Of a DNA stretch of 49,835 bases, positions 17,285 through 26,606 are shown one piece after another (position 1 is the first letter of the stretch; each line of letters opens with the position of its first letter). The notes below the pieces were generated by a model. That model made no database searches. It was not told the DNA's origin and saw only the letters and a program-made list of their open reading frames with translations. A program made the position numbers and the translations under genes. Source of the DNA: Brevibacterium mcbrellneri ATCC 49030 (lineage in GTDB: Bacteria; Actinomycetota; Actinomycetes; Actinomycetales; Brevibacteriaceae); assembly GCF_000178455.1 (NCBI RefSeq), contig NZ_ADNU01000021.1:1-49835 (forward strand), read 5' to 3'.

Positions 17285-17944
17285 ATGACCCGGATCAAGC
17301 AACGCTACCTCGACGAGCTCGAACACGAGTTCAACACAACAGGACAGGTGACGCTTCGCGTCCGTCCCGTTGCGAAAATCCATAACTGGGTTGTGATTCC
17401 CCGTGGAGCCATGGCCTTGTGGGTGGGTTCCGTCTTCTACTTATGGCTCAACTACGTGGAAGGAACCTGGAAAAACCCCCTCATGTGGTTGCTTCTAGCG
17501 TGTTTCGCTACCTTCGCAATCATGGTTCCAGTGGCAGCCGTGAAAGCGGTAGTTCTGCGTCTTAGGCCTCGCCCCCAAGACAAACTGGAAACACGGGACT
17601 GGGTCATCACCCGCGAAGGCCTGTACCCACCAGACTTCGCCCGCACCTCGGAAGAAATACCGCCCCTTTTCTACGCATGGGACGGCATCCTATACATCGA
17701 TGCCCAACAGTTTCCGAACAAATGGCCGTGGCCACCATACACAGCGATCATTGCACCAGACGTTCACACGGTTAAAAGACTTCAAACGGAACGCCCACAC
17801 ATCAAAGGTAAGTTGGCGTACTACTACCTCAACGGAAACATACGATCCGCCCACATCACCTGGAGACACACACGGGATGCCCGCACCCTGGCAGAGTTTT
17901 TAAACCGTTGCAAGGCGCAGTATTCGTCCACCACGAGGCGATGA
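17285..17944 (+). CDS. second copy of the duplicated two-helix membrane protein
   Basis: 219 residues, intact. The N-terminus MTRIKQRYLDELEHEF is almost identical to copy 1. Two membrane helices lie near residues 33-53 and 63-90, followed by a soluble domain of about 125 residues with PPLFYAWDG and KWPWPPYTAI. I do not recognise a family. It starts 10 bp after the restored stop of copy 1. The two copies are most alike over the first 120 codons and diverge toward the end, so the duplication is not fresh. A role at the membrane is likely; nothing more can be said. Confidence 0.7.
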   Translation: MTRIKQRYLDELEHEFNTTGQVTLRVRPVAKIHNWVVIPRGAMALWVGSVFYLWLNYVEGTWKNPLMWLLLACFATFAIMVPVAAVKAVVLRLRPRPQDKLETRDWVITREGLYPPDFARTSEEIPPLFYAWDGILYIDAQQFPNKWPWPPYTAIIAPDVHTVKRLQTERPHIKGKLAYYYLNGNIRSAHITWRHTRDARTLAEFLNRCKAQYSSTTRR

Positions 17945-17963
17945 TCACGCCCCTACAGGCTCG

Positions 17964-19076
17964 TTACATCCAGTCAGATTTTCGGAAGAAGTAATACAGA
18001 AGAACGCCAACTCCCACCATCATCCCGATCGCCATGGGGTACCCAAGGGCCCAGTGAAGCTCAGGCATGTGGTCAAAGTTCATTCCATAAATCGCACCAA
18101 TCAGCGTGGGAGCAAAAAGAATCGCAGCCCAACCTGAAATCTTCTTCATATCCTCGTTCTGGCGTTGCGACACCAGCGTCGCGTTCACGCTCAGAATCTG
18201 AGCAAGAGCATCACGGAGATCGGCCGTCTGTCGAAGCGCATGAAGCAGATCATCTTCGACGTCATCGAGATATGTGCGCAAGTCTTCTGGTATTTCATAC
18301 TTTTCGAACCCGTCGCGCAATGAGTCAATCACTTCATTCAGAGACGCAATCGTGTGTTGCATATCGATGACCTCTTGGCTCAGACGGTAAATACGTTCAG
18401 CTACCGCCGCGTCACCGGAAAACACCTGCCGTTCGATCTGCTCGCGGTCAATCGCGATTCCCCGTAGCACTGGCGCGTAACCCACCACGATGGCTGCGAG
18501 CAGGCGATAAATGATGGCTTCTGGCCCGTATGACAACATCCCCTGATTCGCAAGAACGGTCTTGCCGTGTTTGCGTGCAACCAGCGCGTTATACACGTCC
18601 ATCTGCAAGCCGTCTTCCCCGTCAATCCACCGCCCGTCTTGGCATAGGACAACAACCACGCCATCCTTCATCAGGACGTGAAACTCCGAAAACCTCACTT
18701 CTTCTTGTTCGTCGATGTAGCTAGCAGCCCGGGCGACCAGGAACATGACGTCACCATAACGTTCTACTTTTGGACGTTGGTGTGCATTGAGCAGGTCATC
18801 GGTGAGCAGAGGGTGAAGGTCCCACTCGTTTTCAAGCTCACGAATCTCTTCTTTTGTGGGTGACGGGTACAGCAGAAGCACCATGTTGTCTGGCGATGAA
18901 TTGGTCAAATCCATGGCCTGTTTGAGCGACATTTCGCCTTCAACACGGCACGGAACACCCTTGTCAATTTCTGTCACCACAGGAGATTTGGTACGGGCGG
19001 GAGCAGTAGAGGTCGTTGCAACGACTTTTCTACTTCGCGGAACGCGGAAACCTCTGCTTAAGCGACGACTAGGCAT
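17964..19076 (-). CDS. CorA-family magnesium/divalent cation transporter
   Basis: 370 residues. The large N-terminal cytoplasmic domain is followed by two C-terminal membrane helices, and the CorA signature YGMNF is at about residue 330 between them. A long helix rich in charged residues (QEVIDMQHTIASLNEVIDSL) precedes the pore, as in CorA. The family forms homopentameric channels for Mg2+ (sometimes Co2+, Ni2+ or Zn2+). The first 35 residues are basic and low in complexity. The start ATG has GGAGGAGG directly upstream. Confidence 0.92.
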   Translation of the reverse strand: MPSRRLSRGFRVPRSRKVVATTSTAPARTKSPVVTEIDKGVPCRVEGEMSLKQAMDLTNSSPDNMVLLLYPSPTKEEIRELENEWDLHPLLTDDLLNAHQRPKVERYGDVMFLVARAASYIDEQEEVRFSEFHVLMKDGVVVVLCQDGRWIDGEDGLQMDVYNALVARKHGKTVLANQGMLSYGPEAIIYRLLAAIVVGYAPVLRGIAIDREQIERQVFSGDAAVAERIYRLSQEVIDMQHTIASLNEVIDSLRDGFEKYEIPEDLRTYLDDVEDDLLHALRQTADLRDALAQILSVNATLVSQRQNEDMKKISGWAAILFAPTLIGAIYGMNFDHMPELHWALGYPMAIGMMVGVGVLLYYFFRKSDWM

Positions 19077-19320
19077 TGCTTCCTCCTCCCAAGTCCATGA
19101 GACGCATTGTGCGCGTGAAACACGTGCGATACGTTGCTCAATGAGAATACCAAGAGCCAGCGTATTTCAGCGCTACATGAGTAGGGGCGAACTTGGCTGG
19201 TCATGTGGGCTGAGCAAACTGCCATCATGCACGTCGCCGATACATTCCCATAGACTTTCGCATAACCAAGTGCGCAATACGGAAATTCTGCGTCCGTCTG
19301 ACGAAACTCGAGGGAGCACA

Positions 19321-19752
19321 ATGACTACACCCGATATCGAGGTCGACTACGACTCTGCCGATTCGATCCTGGAGGCAATCGGTCGGTGCCTGCGGGTGGA
19401 CAGGAAACTCAATCAGCGCAAACCGTGGGACGGCTTTGTGGTGGTCTCCGGTTACGAGCCGGGGCATTCGGCGCACCAGGCGTGGCGGTTTATCGGTGGA
19501 GAGACTCGGATCACCACGGTGTCCGGGGCCAACCCGGCGTTCAACAAAGCGCTGATCGCGCGGCTACGCGAGCTCACTGCCGATCCCGAGCGTGGCGATT
19601 GGCAGACCTGGGTTGCCCGATACGACCTCGCCACCGACAGCTTCGACCACACATTCCTGTGGCCAGGAGAAGACGACGGGTACAACGTGCTTGCCTATGA
19701 CACCCCAATGTCGGCAATTGAAAGACTGAATCCGGCTAATCCAGCCGAATAA
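19321..19752 (+). CDS. hypothetical protein
   Basis: 143 residues, acidic and soluble, with no signal peptide or membrane segment. GAGGGAG precedes the ATG at 19321; a longer open frame upstream has no ribosome site. The protein has alternating hydrophobic strands (FVVVSGYEPG, RFIGGETRITTVSG) and a WPGEDDGYNVLAYD motif near the end. I do not recognise the family. It ends about 40 bp before the DUF853 ATPase and could be cotranscribed with it. Confidence 0.65.
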   Translation: MTTPDIEVDYDSADSILEAIGRCLRVDRKLNQRKPWDGFVVVSGYEPGHSAHQAWRFIGGETRITTVSGANPAFNKALIARLRELTADPERGDWQTWVARYDLATDSFDHTFLWPGEDDGYNVLAYDTPMSAIERLNPANPAE

Positions 19753-19791
19753 TCTCAACCAGCGTGCTCGTTACTGTGCTTGAATACAGAC

Positions 19792-21387
19792 ATGACTTCA
19801 GCGCTTGATGCTATTCGCGACGGATACTCCTTTTCTGAACCAGCAATTGAACTCGGATCCGCCCTCGACGGTGACACCCCAGTCACTGACGCGCGCGTCC
19901 GCATTCCTTTAAGCATGCTCAACCGACACGGCCTGATCGCCGGTGCGACCGGGACGGGAAAGACCGTTACTCTGCAGGTGCTCACGGAAGCGATCACGCG
20001 CGCTGGGGTCCCTGTGTTCGCCGCCGACCTCAAAGGCGACCTCTCCGGTATGGCATCAGAAGGCCAAGCGTCAGAAAAACTTTTAGCCCGCACCAAGGCC
20101 AACGGACAGGACTGGGAGCCTGCCGCCTCGGCGGTCACCTTCTACGCGCTGGGAGGCGAAGGCACCGGGATTCCGATGCGCGCAACCGTCAGCTCCTTTG
20201 GACCGCTCCTCCTCGCCAAGGTGCTGGGCCTCAACGAAACCCAGGAGTCCGTTCTCGGGCTGATCTTCCACTACGCCGACTCCAACGGCCTGGCCCTGCT
20301 GGACTTAAGCGACCTCAAAGCCGTGCTCATGTTCCTCACTTCAGATGAAGGAAAAGCGGAACTGAAGAGCATCGGTGGGGTGTCAACGGCCTCGGCGGGA
20401 GTGATTCTGCGGTCCATTGCCAACCTCGAAGCGCAAGGCGCGGAAGCCTTCTTTGGCGAACCAGAATTCGACATTTCCGACCTGCTACGCACAGAGGGCC
20501 CCGCCGGTGTCGTTTCGATGCTGGAACTGCCTGCGGTGCAAAACCGACCCGCACTGTTCTCGACGTTCCTCATGTGGCTCCTGGCCGAACTGTTCGAACA
20601 GCTCCCCGAGGTGGGCGATGCGGACAAGCCTAAACTGGTGTTCTTCTTCGACGAAGCGCACCTGTTGTTCGAAGGCGCGTCGAAAGCCTTCATCGAGTCA
20701 GTGACACAAACCGTGCGCCTCATTCGTTCCAAGGGCGTGGGCATCTTCTTCGTCACCCAGCGCCCCACCGATGTGCCGGAAGAAATCTTGGCGCAACTGG
20801 GCTCGCGCGTGCAGCACCAGTTACGCGCGCACACCCCCAAAGAAGCCAAGGCGATGAAGGACACGGTCGCCACGTTCCCCGTGACGGATTTCGACTTGGG
20901 TGAGTTGCTCACCAGCCTAGGTACGGGTGAAGCGATTGTCACGGTTATGGACCCTGACGGTTCCCCCACGCCCGTTGCGCCCACCAAGGTGTTTGCTCCC
21001 ACGTCAAAGATGGGGCCCACCTCGCCCGAGGTCATGGCTCAGATGGTCGCGGATTCTCCCCTGAGTGCCACGTACGGCAAGCGTTTGGACCGCGAATCCG
21101 CCCGCGAAATCCTCACGCAGCGTTTGGAAGAAGGCGCTGAAGACGACGCTCAGGCGAAGGGCAAGGCGGCTGGTGCTGGCTCTGACGCCCAGGCCGGCGA
21201 CGATCAACCTCAACGGATTCCGGCACCTCGGAACACGCGTGAGACGTCCCAGTCGCCGAAGCGTCAAGACAAGTCGCTACTCGAAACCGTACTGTCGTCC
21301 TCAGAGGTTCGCACGTTCACGCGCACGGCAGCCCGTGAGATTGCGCGCGGAATCTTTGGGACCGGACGCAGGCGCCGGCGCAAATAA
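19792..21387 (+). CDS. DUF853 HerA-like ATPase
   Basis: About 531 residues. A HerA/VirB4-type P-loop GATGTGKT lies near residue 51, and a Walker B stretch LVFFFDEAHLLFEG near 285 is followed by IFFVTQRPTDVPEEILAQLG. These are the hallmarks of DUF853 (YjgR). The C-terminal 100 residues are charged and poorly ordered, ending in a basic tail GTGRRRRRK. The family is hexameric by analogy with HerA; its cellular job is not established. The ATG at 19792 is preferred over a TTG four codons upstream. Confidence 0.88.
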   Translation: MTSALDAIRDGYSFSEPAIELGSALDGDTPVTDARVRIPLSMLNRHGLIAGATGTGKTVTLQVLTEAITRAGVPVFAADLKGDLSGMASEGQASEKLLARTKANGQDWEPAASAVTFYALGGEGTGIPMRATVSSFGPLLLAKVLGLNETQESVLGLIFHYADSNGLALLDLSDLKAVLMFLTSDEGKAELKSIGGVSTASAGVILRSIANLEAQGAEAFFGEPEFDISDLLRTEGPAGVVSMLELPAVQNRPALFSTFLMWLLAELFEQLPEVGDADKPKLVFFFDEAHLLFEGASKAFIESVTQTVRLIRSKGVGIFFVTQRPTDVPEEILAQLGSRVQHQLRAHTPKEAKAMKDTVATFPVTDFDLGELLTSLGTGEAIVTVMDPDGSPTPVAPTKVFAPTSKMGPTSPEVMAQMVADSPLSATYGKRLDRESAREILTQRLEEGAEDDAQAKGKAAGAGSDAQAGDDQPQRIPAPRNTRETSQSPKRQDKSLLETVLSSSEVRTFTRTAAREIARGIFGTGRRRRRK

Positions 21388-21429
21388 AATAGCACACGCC
21401 CTCCCAGTCCCCTCACCAGAAGAGAACCG

Positions 21430-22161
21430 ATGACACTGAATGAGTTTGGCCAACCGATCGGCCCGGCGCTCCCCCACTGGACTCCAGCACCGCTACCGCA
21501 ACCGGTCACTTTGGAAGGCCAGTGGTGTACGCTCGCCCCACTGGTGGCAGACCAACACGCCTCTGGCCTCTTCGACGCGTACGCGCTGGCACCCGACGAC
21601 AGCGCGTGGACGTACATGAAGGACGGGCCGTTTGCCACCTCGGCGGACTACCTGACCTGGGCACGCAAAGCCCAGGTCAGCACTGACCCGCGCCACTACG
21701 TGGTGCTCCTCAAATCGTCTGCGGAACAGCCAGTTGCAAAGCCCGCAGGCACTATGGCGCTCATGCGCCAGGACCCGAGCAACGGTGTGGTGGAGGTGGG
21801 AACTGTGCAGTTTTCGCCACTGCTTCAGCGCACCCGTGCAGCAACCGAAGCTCAGTTCCTGCTCATGCGCTACGTGTTCGACGGCCTGGGTTACCGCAGG
21901 TACGAATGGAAGTGCGATGACCTCCACAGTGTGTCACGCAGGGCAGCCGCACGTTTAGGCTTCACTTACGAAGGCACGTTCCGCAACGCTGTTGTGTACA
22001 AGGGTCGCAGCCGAGACACTGCCTGGTTTGCCATCACGGACGCGGAGTGGCCCGCAATCCGCGCGGGGTTTGAACGGTGGCTGGACCCCGCAAACTTCAA
22101 CGCTGATGGCACGCAGATCCGGTCCCTTGCGCAGTGCCGCGAGGAACCTCGCTGGGTGTGA
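21430..22161 (+). CDS. GNAT-family acetyltransferase (RimJ/RimL group)
   Basis: 243 residues. The fold of ribosomal-protein-type N-acetyltransferases is seen: an N-terminal VTLEGQWCTLAPL strand, EVGTVQFSPLLQRTRAATEA over the CoA-binding turn, YRRYEWKCDDLHSVSRRAAARLGF and TYEGTFRNAVVYKGRSRDTAWF. Relatives of this group with similar length acetylate small molecules or protein N-termini; the target is unknown. It begins 42 bp after the DUF853 gene, so the two may share a transcript. Confidence 0.85.
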   Translation: MTLNEFGQPIGPALPHWTPAPLPQPVTLEGQWCTLAPLVADQHASGLFDAYALAPDDSAWTYMKDGPFATSADYLTWARKAQVSTDPRHYVVLLKSSAEQPVAKPAGTMALMRQDPSNGVVEVGTVQFSPLLQRTRAATEAQFLLMRYVFDGLGYRRYEWKCDDLHSVSRRAAARLGFTYEGTFRNAVVYKGRSRDTAWFAITDAEWPAIRAGFERWLDPANFNADGTQIRSLAQCREEPRWV

Positions 22162-22188
22162 TTAGGCCAGCCCTCATAGACTTAAAAT

Positions 22189-22767
22189 ATGATCCGTCGC
22201 CTTGTCGCCCGCGTGTTCTGGTTTTTCTCCAGCTGGAAGCTCCGCGCGGCCCCCGCGCCTAAACAGCCCACGGTCCTTATTGGTGCTCCGCACACGTCGA
22301 ACTGGGACTTTGTGCTCATGTTGGGAATCGCGTGGCGCTTGGGAATCCACATGCGGTGGATGGGCAAGCAAGAGCTTTTTACCGGGTGGAAGGGCCCGGT
22401 GATGCGCAAGTTGGGTGGGATTCCCGTGGACCGGGCTAATCCTGCAGGGATGGTCGCCGAGGTCGTTGACACCTTGCGCAGTGGCGACAACCTGAGCCTG
22501 GTGATTACTCCCGACGGGACCCGCAAAGGGCATTCGTACTGGAAGTCGGGTTTTTACCGGATTGCTCGTGAGACTGGTCTGCCGTTGGTGCTGGGATATG
22601 TGGACCGGACCACCATGACCACTGGGCTTGGCCCCACGGTTGTGCTCACCGGCGATGTGAAAGCGGACATGGACCGGATTCGTGAGTTCTACTCAGACAA
22701 AGCCGGTTTCTACCCTCAGCACAAAGTGGAGCCCCGGCTCAGGGACGAGGACTCGTTTCAGGGCTAG
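22189..22767 (+). CDS. PlsC-like 1-acylglycerol-3-phosphate acyltransferase
   Basis: 192 residues. The acyltransferase block I reads PHTSNWD (the H-x4-D catalytic pair), block II corresponds to KQELFTGWKGPVMRKLGGIPVDR, and block III is TPDGTRKG. The order and spacing match the LPLAT/PlsC superfamily, in a short form without a membrane extension beyond a hydrophobic N-terminus. It could make phosphatidic acid or acylate another lipid acceptor. It ends one base before the convergent OsmC gene. Confidence 0.85.
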   Translation: MIRRLVARVFWFFSSWKLRAAPAPKQPTVLIGAPHTSNWDFVLMLGIAWRLGIHMRWMGKQELFTGWKGPVMRKLGGIPVDRANPAGMVAEVVDTLRSGDNLSLVITPDGTRKGHSYWKSGFYRIARETGLPLVLGYVDRTTMTTGLGPTVVLTGDVKADMDRIREFYSDKAGFYPQHKVEPRLRDEDSFQG

Positions 22768-22768
22768 G

Positions 22769-23215
22769 TCACGCGTCGCTGTCTGAAGCGACATCAAATG
22801 TGACCGGGGTCCCGTGTTCCACGGTGCGAGATACGGTGCAGTACTTGTCGTGCGACAGTTTCACGAGCCGTTCGATCATTGCGGTCGCTCGTTGTCCTGC
22901 TTCGTCATTCGGGAAAGTGATGTCGAAGTTTAAACTGATGGGGCCCAAACGCGAGGCGTCACCGTCCTCGGTGACTTTCTCCGAACGCGCGGTGACCGTG
23001 AAGTCTTGAGGTTCGGTGCGACGTGAGGTCACTGTGTCCACGTCAATCGATGAACACCCAGCGATCGCGGCGAGCAGAAGTTCAACGGGTGACATGAGGT
23101 CTTCGCCCCGCCCAAATTCAATGTGTCCGCCTTTTCCGTTGGTGGCGACGTAGCGGTTTTCAGCAGTCCGAGTCAGTTCGATTGCAAAAGGTTTGGGTGC
23201 TTCACTGTTCGTCAT
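22769..23215 (-). CDS. OsmC-family protein
   Basis: About 148 residues. A central SPVELLLAAIAGCSSID helix holds the first redox cysteine and SHDKYCTVSRT holds the second, the paired cysteines of OsmC/Ohr/YhfA-type peroxiredoxins. This family reduces organic hydroperoxides. Its N-terminal form suits the generic OsmC rather than Ohr branch. The start is uncertain between ATG 23215 and two GTG codons just upstream; none has a clear ribosome site. It is divergent from the patatin gene. Confidence 0.85.
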   Translation of the reverse strand: MTNSEAPKPFAIELTRTAENRYVATNGKGGHIEFGRGEDLMSPVELLLAAIAGCSSIDVDTVTSRRTEPQDFTVTARSEKVTEDGDASRLGPISLNFDITFPNDEAGQRATAMIERLVKLSHDKYCTVSRTVEHGTPVTFDVASDSDA

Positions 23216-23246
23216 GTTCACCACTTTAGATCGTTAACATGGGTGC

Positions 23247-24197
23247 ATGAGCCCTGAGCCTGACACAAATTCTCCGAGTACTACCACCTCGGCGCGCGCA
23301 AACACCCCGTATCACGTGGTTGACGACACTGCCCTCATTTTTGAAGGCGGAGGCATGCGGGCGGCTTTGACGTCAGCGGTGGTTGTCACTCTCATCAAAC
23401 AGGGCATCCACTTCAATTGGGTGGCAGGAGTAAGTGCGGGAGCCACCAACACTGCTAACTATGTATCGCAGGACCCTGTTCGCGCCCGGCGCTGTTTTGT
23501 GGACTTTGCCGCCGACCCTCAGTTTGGCAATCTGCGCACCATGCTCGCAGGCAAGGGTCTGTTCAACGCTGAGTACATTTATGAGAACACAAGCCTGCCG
23601 CACCAAGCACTCCCCTTTGATTGGGACACGTTTTCCAACTCAGGTACGCGCATCAGAATCCCCGCTTTCGATGCCGAATCGGGTGACCTCAAAGTGTGGA
23701 CTGAAGACGACTTCCCAACCATGCGAGACCTCATGGTGCGAGTACGTGCGTCCTCAACCATGCCCGTCATCATGCCACCCACTCACATTGACGGGCGGAT
23801 CTACGTGGATGGCGCGTTGGGGCCAGACGGTGGAATCGCTCTGTCCCAAGCGCGTGCAGACGGGTTTGAGCGTTTCTTTGTAGTGCTCACACAGGAACGT
23901 TCGTACAAGAAGACCCCGCAACGGTTCAGTGAGTTCTACCGCCGTTACTTCCGGCGTCACCCAGCCATTGCAGAAGCTCTTCTGACCCGGTGGAAACGCT
24001 ACAACGAAACGCGGGAAGAACTGTTTGAGCTGGAAAAACAAGGCAAGGCCTATCTGTTTGTGCCGGAACGCATGTCCATCGGAAACGGAGAACGGAGCCT
24101 TTCAAAACTGGCGGCGGCACACCGAGCTGGGATGACGCAGTCGCGCCAAGAACTACCCGCATGGCTGGACTTCCTGGGCTTGCCTGCTGAGCTCTAG
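23247..24197 (+). CDS. patatin-like phospholipase
   Basis: 316 residues. The oxyanion-hole stretch LIFEGGGMRAALTSAV is near residue 32, the nucleophile elbow GVSAGA near 60, and the catalytic-dyad aspartate in YVDGALGPDGG near 190. It matches the cytoplasmic YjjU-type patatins, which hydrolyse phospholipids or acyl esters. No signal peptide is present. The gene is divergent from OsmC with about 30 bp between starts. Confidence 0.9.
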   Translation: MSPEPDTNSPSTTTSARANTPYHVVDDTALIFEGGGMRAALTSAVVVTLIKQGIHFNWVAGVSAGATNTANYVSQDPVRARRCFVDFAADPQFGNLRTMLAGKGLFNAEYIYENTSLPHQALPFDWDTFSNSGTRIRIPAFDAESGDLKVWTEDDFPTMRDLMVRVRASSTMPVIMPPTHIDGRIYVDGALGPDGGIALSQARADGFERFFVVLTQERSYKKTPQRFSEFYRRYFRRHPAIAEALLTRWKRYNETREELFELEKQGKAYLFVPERMSIGNGERSLSKLAAAHRAGMTQSRQELPAWLDFLGLPAEL

Positions 24198-24454
24198 CTG
24201 AACACAAAACGGTAGCTTCGCACTGCCCATCAAACTTATGTGACAGTACTCATACGCCAACTGTGTCGACCACCACGTTTACACAAACGCGTGTCTCATG
24301 TGAGTCACTCCTCAAGACAACACATTTCGGTTATAAAGATGGGCCTGGCTTGGCTTCATCCACCTCGACCTGCACCACTACACTCATAAGTGAACAGCAA
24401 TATAACCCCTGTTCATCACCGCAAGCCGGACTCATTCATCGTTAGGAAGTGACC

Positions 24455-25516
24455 ATGAAGGCCGCACGCTATTACGACCAAAAAGACATTCGCATCGAAG
24501 ACATCCCCGAACCAGAACTGAAGCCTGGCACCGTTGCAATTGACGTTGCTTGGTGTGGAATCTGCGGAACTGACCTTCACGAATACCTTGAAGGCCCTAT
24601 CTTCGTTCCACCTAAGGGCCACCCACACCCTATTTCTGGTGAAGAAGCGCCTGTCACTTTGGGCCACGAATTCTCCGGAACCATCACGGCGCTCGGTGAG
24701 GGCGTCACCGGGCTGGAAGTCGGCCAGAACGTCATCGTTGAGCCCTACATCATCAGCGAAGACGTCGACACGAGCGAAGGCCAGAACTACCACCTCTCCG
24801 AGAACATGAACTTCATCGGCCTGGGTGGCCGTGGCGGTGGTCTGTCCGAAAAGATCGTCGTCGAACAGCGCTGGGTTCACCCCATCGGCGACATCCCGCT
24901 GGACGAAGCCGCTCTCATTGAGCCACTGTCCGTTGGTCACCACGCATTCGTCCGTTCCGGCGCCAAGGCCGGCGACGTCGCAATCGTCGGCGGTGCGGGC
25001 CCCATCGGCCTGCTGACCGCAGCCGTGCTCAAAGCTGAGGGTCTGACAGTCTACATTTCGGAACTGTCCGAAGCCCGCAAGGAAATGGCCCGTAGCACCG
25101 GCGTGGCAGATGAAGTCTTCGACCCCCGCGAAGTCGACGTCGCAGCCAAGGTCAAGGAACTCACCGGCGGCAAGGGCGCAGACGTGGGCTTTGAGTGCTC
25201 GTCCGTCCCGGTTGTCCTCGACATGCTCATGGATGCTGTCCGCCCTGCTGGCGTCATCGTCAACGTGTCGATCTGGGGCTACAAGCCCGAGGTCGACCTG
25301 CCGAAGCTGGTTCTCAAGGAAATCGACCTGCGCGGAACCATCGGCTACGCCAGCGACCACCCGGCCACCATCAAGCTGGTACAGGAAGGCAAGCTCGACC
25401 TGTCGAAGTTCATCACCGCCCGCATCAAGCTTGACGAACTGGTCGACAAGGGCTTCGACCAGCTCATCAACAACAACGAGCACCACGTGAAGATCCTGGT
25501 AAACCCTAACGCCTGA
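24455..25516 (+). CDS. zinc-dependent (R,R)-butanediol-type dehydrogenase
   Basis: 353 residues of the medium-chain dehydrogenase family. Catalytic-zinc residues are in WCGICGTDLHEY (near 33-44) and TLGHEFSG (near 70). The Rossmann loop is VGGAGPIG near 177, and an acidic residue in YISELSEARK favours NAD(H). The closest type by eye is 2,3-butanediol dehydrogenase (acetoin reduction). The structural-zinc cysteines usual in many relatives are not evident in the 95-115 region. Codon use is strongly biased to C- and G-ending codons compared with its neighbours, which suggests high expression. The ATG at 24455 follows TAGGAAG. A perfect 18-bp terminator follows. Confidence 0.88.
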   Translation: MKAARYYDQKDIRIEDIPEPELKPGTVAIDVAWCGICGTDLHEYLEGPIFVPPKGHPHPISGEEAPVTLGHEFSGTITALGEGVTGLEVGQNVIVEPYIISEDVDTSEGQNYHLSENMNFIGLGGRGGGLSEKIVVEQRWVHPIGDIPLDEAALIEPLSVGHHAFVRSGAKAGDVAIVGGAGPIGLLTAAVLKAEGLTVYISELSEARKEMARSTGVADEVFDPREVDVAAKVKELTGGKGADVGFECSSVPVVLDMLMDAVRPAGVIVNVSIWGYKPEVDLPKLVLKEIDLRGTIGYASDHPATIKLVQEGKLDLSKFITARIKLDELVDKGFDQLINNNEHHVKILVNPNA

Positions 25517-25536
25517 TCGCCTTGGGCCCATAAACA

Positions 25537-25578
25537 AAAATGGCCTGGTTCAGATTCAGTTCTGAACCAGGCCATTTT
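25537..25578. terminator. bidirectional rho-independent terminator
   Basis: A perfect 18-bp stem (25537-25554 with 25561-25578) with a 6-nt loop. The stem ends in AAAA on the left and TTTT on the right, so it can serve both the dehydrogenase and the convergent YtoQ gene. Confidence 0.92.
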
Positions 25579-25640
25579 CATAGAGCCTGTTCTGGCTCAA
25601 TGTGCCGACACGACCATTCCCATCGAGTAGGTAAACGCCC

Positions 25641-26078
25641 TTACCGCAGCACGTACTGCAGGGTTTTCACGACTTGTTCTGTCGTTTCGCACCATGCGAG
25701 CGCAGCTGCATCAACTTCTTTCAGCGGGTGAACAATGTCAGCTGAGTGCAACGTGATGTACGGCGTGCCCAGTGCAGCCGCATACCCGGCGTCAAACGCC
25801 GCGTTCCACTGCTTGTACTTGTCACCAAAACGCACCACCACGAGGTCCGCTTTGTCAATGAGGGTGCGCGTACGGATGGCATTGACTTTGGCCGACTGGT
25901 TGTCTCGCCAGAAGGATGTCTGGGTCTCTGCCAGGTGGTCACCGGCTGCGTCACTCGCGTCGTGATCTGTCACAGGGGCGCTAAAAACGACGTCGAGGCC
26001 AGCAGCAGTTGCGCCGCGCTCGATTTCTTCGCGCCATTCAGTGTGGATTTCGCCAGAGAGGTACACGTCAAAGCTCAT
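25641..26078 (-). CDS. ytoQ: YtoQ family protein
   Basis: 145 residues. It begins MSFDVYLSGEIHTEWR and contains SFWRDNQSAKVNAIRTRTLIDKADLVVVRFGDK-type sequence and FDAGYAAALGTPYITLH. These are the conserved stretches of YtoQ, a member of the nucleoside 2-deoxyribosyltransferase-like superfamily. The biochemical function has not been established to my knowledge. The gene is divergent from the ASCH gene. Confidence 0.88.
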   Translation of the reverse strand: MSFDVYLSGEIHTEWREEIERGATAAGLDVVFSAPVTDHDASDAAGDHLAETQTSFWRDNQSAKVNAIRTRTLIDKADLVVVRFGDKYKQWNAAFDAGYAAALGTPYITLHSADIVHPLKEVDAAALAWCETTEQVVKTLQYVLR

Positions 26079-26144
26079 GATGCTCCTTCATTGTTCTTGC
26101 CTGTGCGTCCATTATGCGTGAGTTCTGTGTGTAACATGTGGGTC

Positions 26145-26588
26145 ATGAACGATTCGCCGCTTGACCTCACCAGCATCCCTATTGGGGAGTACGCATTTCC
26201 TGGCCCTCTCAGAGATGCGCTGGTCAGCGCAATTCTTTCGGGGGAAAAGACCTCAACAGCCACGCTTGTCGAGGAATACACGCGCTCAGGTGAGCCGCTT
26301 CCCTCCCCCACTGGTGGCGAACTCGAGGCAGTGATCGACTCTAAAGGAAAGATCGTGTGCGTAACGCGCACGACCCGCAATTACGTCACCACACTGGCTC
26401 AGGTTTCTGATGAGCACGCACGCAAAGAGGGCGAAGGTTACGCAAATGCTCACGAGTGGCGCGTTGGACATGAACGCTTCTGGACCTCGGACGAATTGGT
26501 TACCGCATTAGGCGACCCGCCGTTTACCCTCACCGATGACACGCAGGTGCTGTGTTCAGAGTTCGAGGTCATCGAGAAGTATGTGTAG
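26145..26588 (+). CDS. ASCH domain protein
   Basis: About 147 residues. The layout YAFPGPLRDALVSAILSGEKTSTA followed by VCVTRTTRNYVTTLAQV and WRVGHERFW matches bacterial ASCH-domain (DUF984) proteins, a PUA-like fold. Members bind RNA or hydrolyse modified nucleosides such as N4-acetylcytidine; which applies here is unknown. The start is chosen at the second of two close ATG codons (26136 and 26145). The ribosome site is weak for both. Confidence 0.78.
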   Translation: MNDSPLDLTSIPIGEYAFPGPLRDALVSAILSGEKTSTATLVEEYTRSGEPLPSPTGGELEAVIDSKGKIVCVTRTTRNYVTTLAQVSDEHARKEGEGYANAHEWRVGHERFWTSDELVTALGDPPFTLTDDTQVLCSEFEVIEKYV

Positions 26589-26606
26589 CTGGCACAAGAC
26601 TGCCTG

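Noticed and set aside
16583-17944. A single 453-residue protein
   Set aside because: The middle 115 residues are out of frame relative to the paralogous second half; the read-through is a by-product of a one-base loss.
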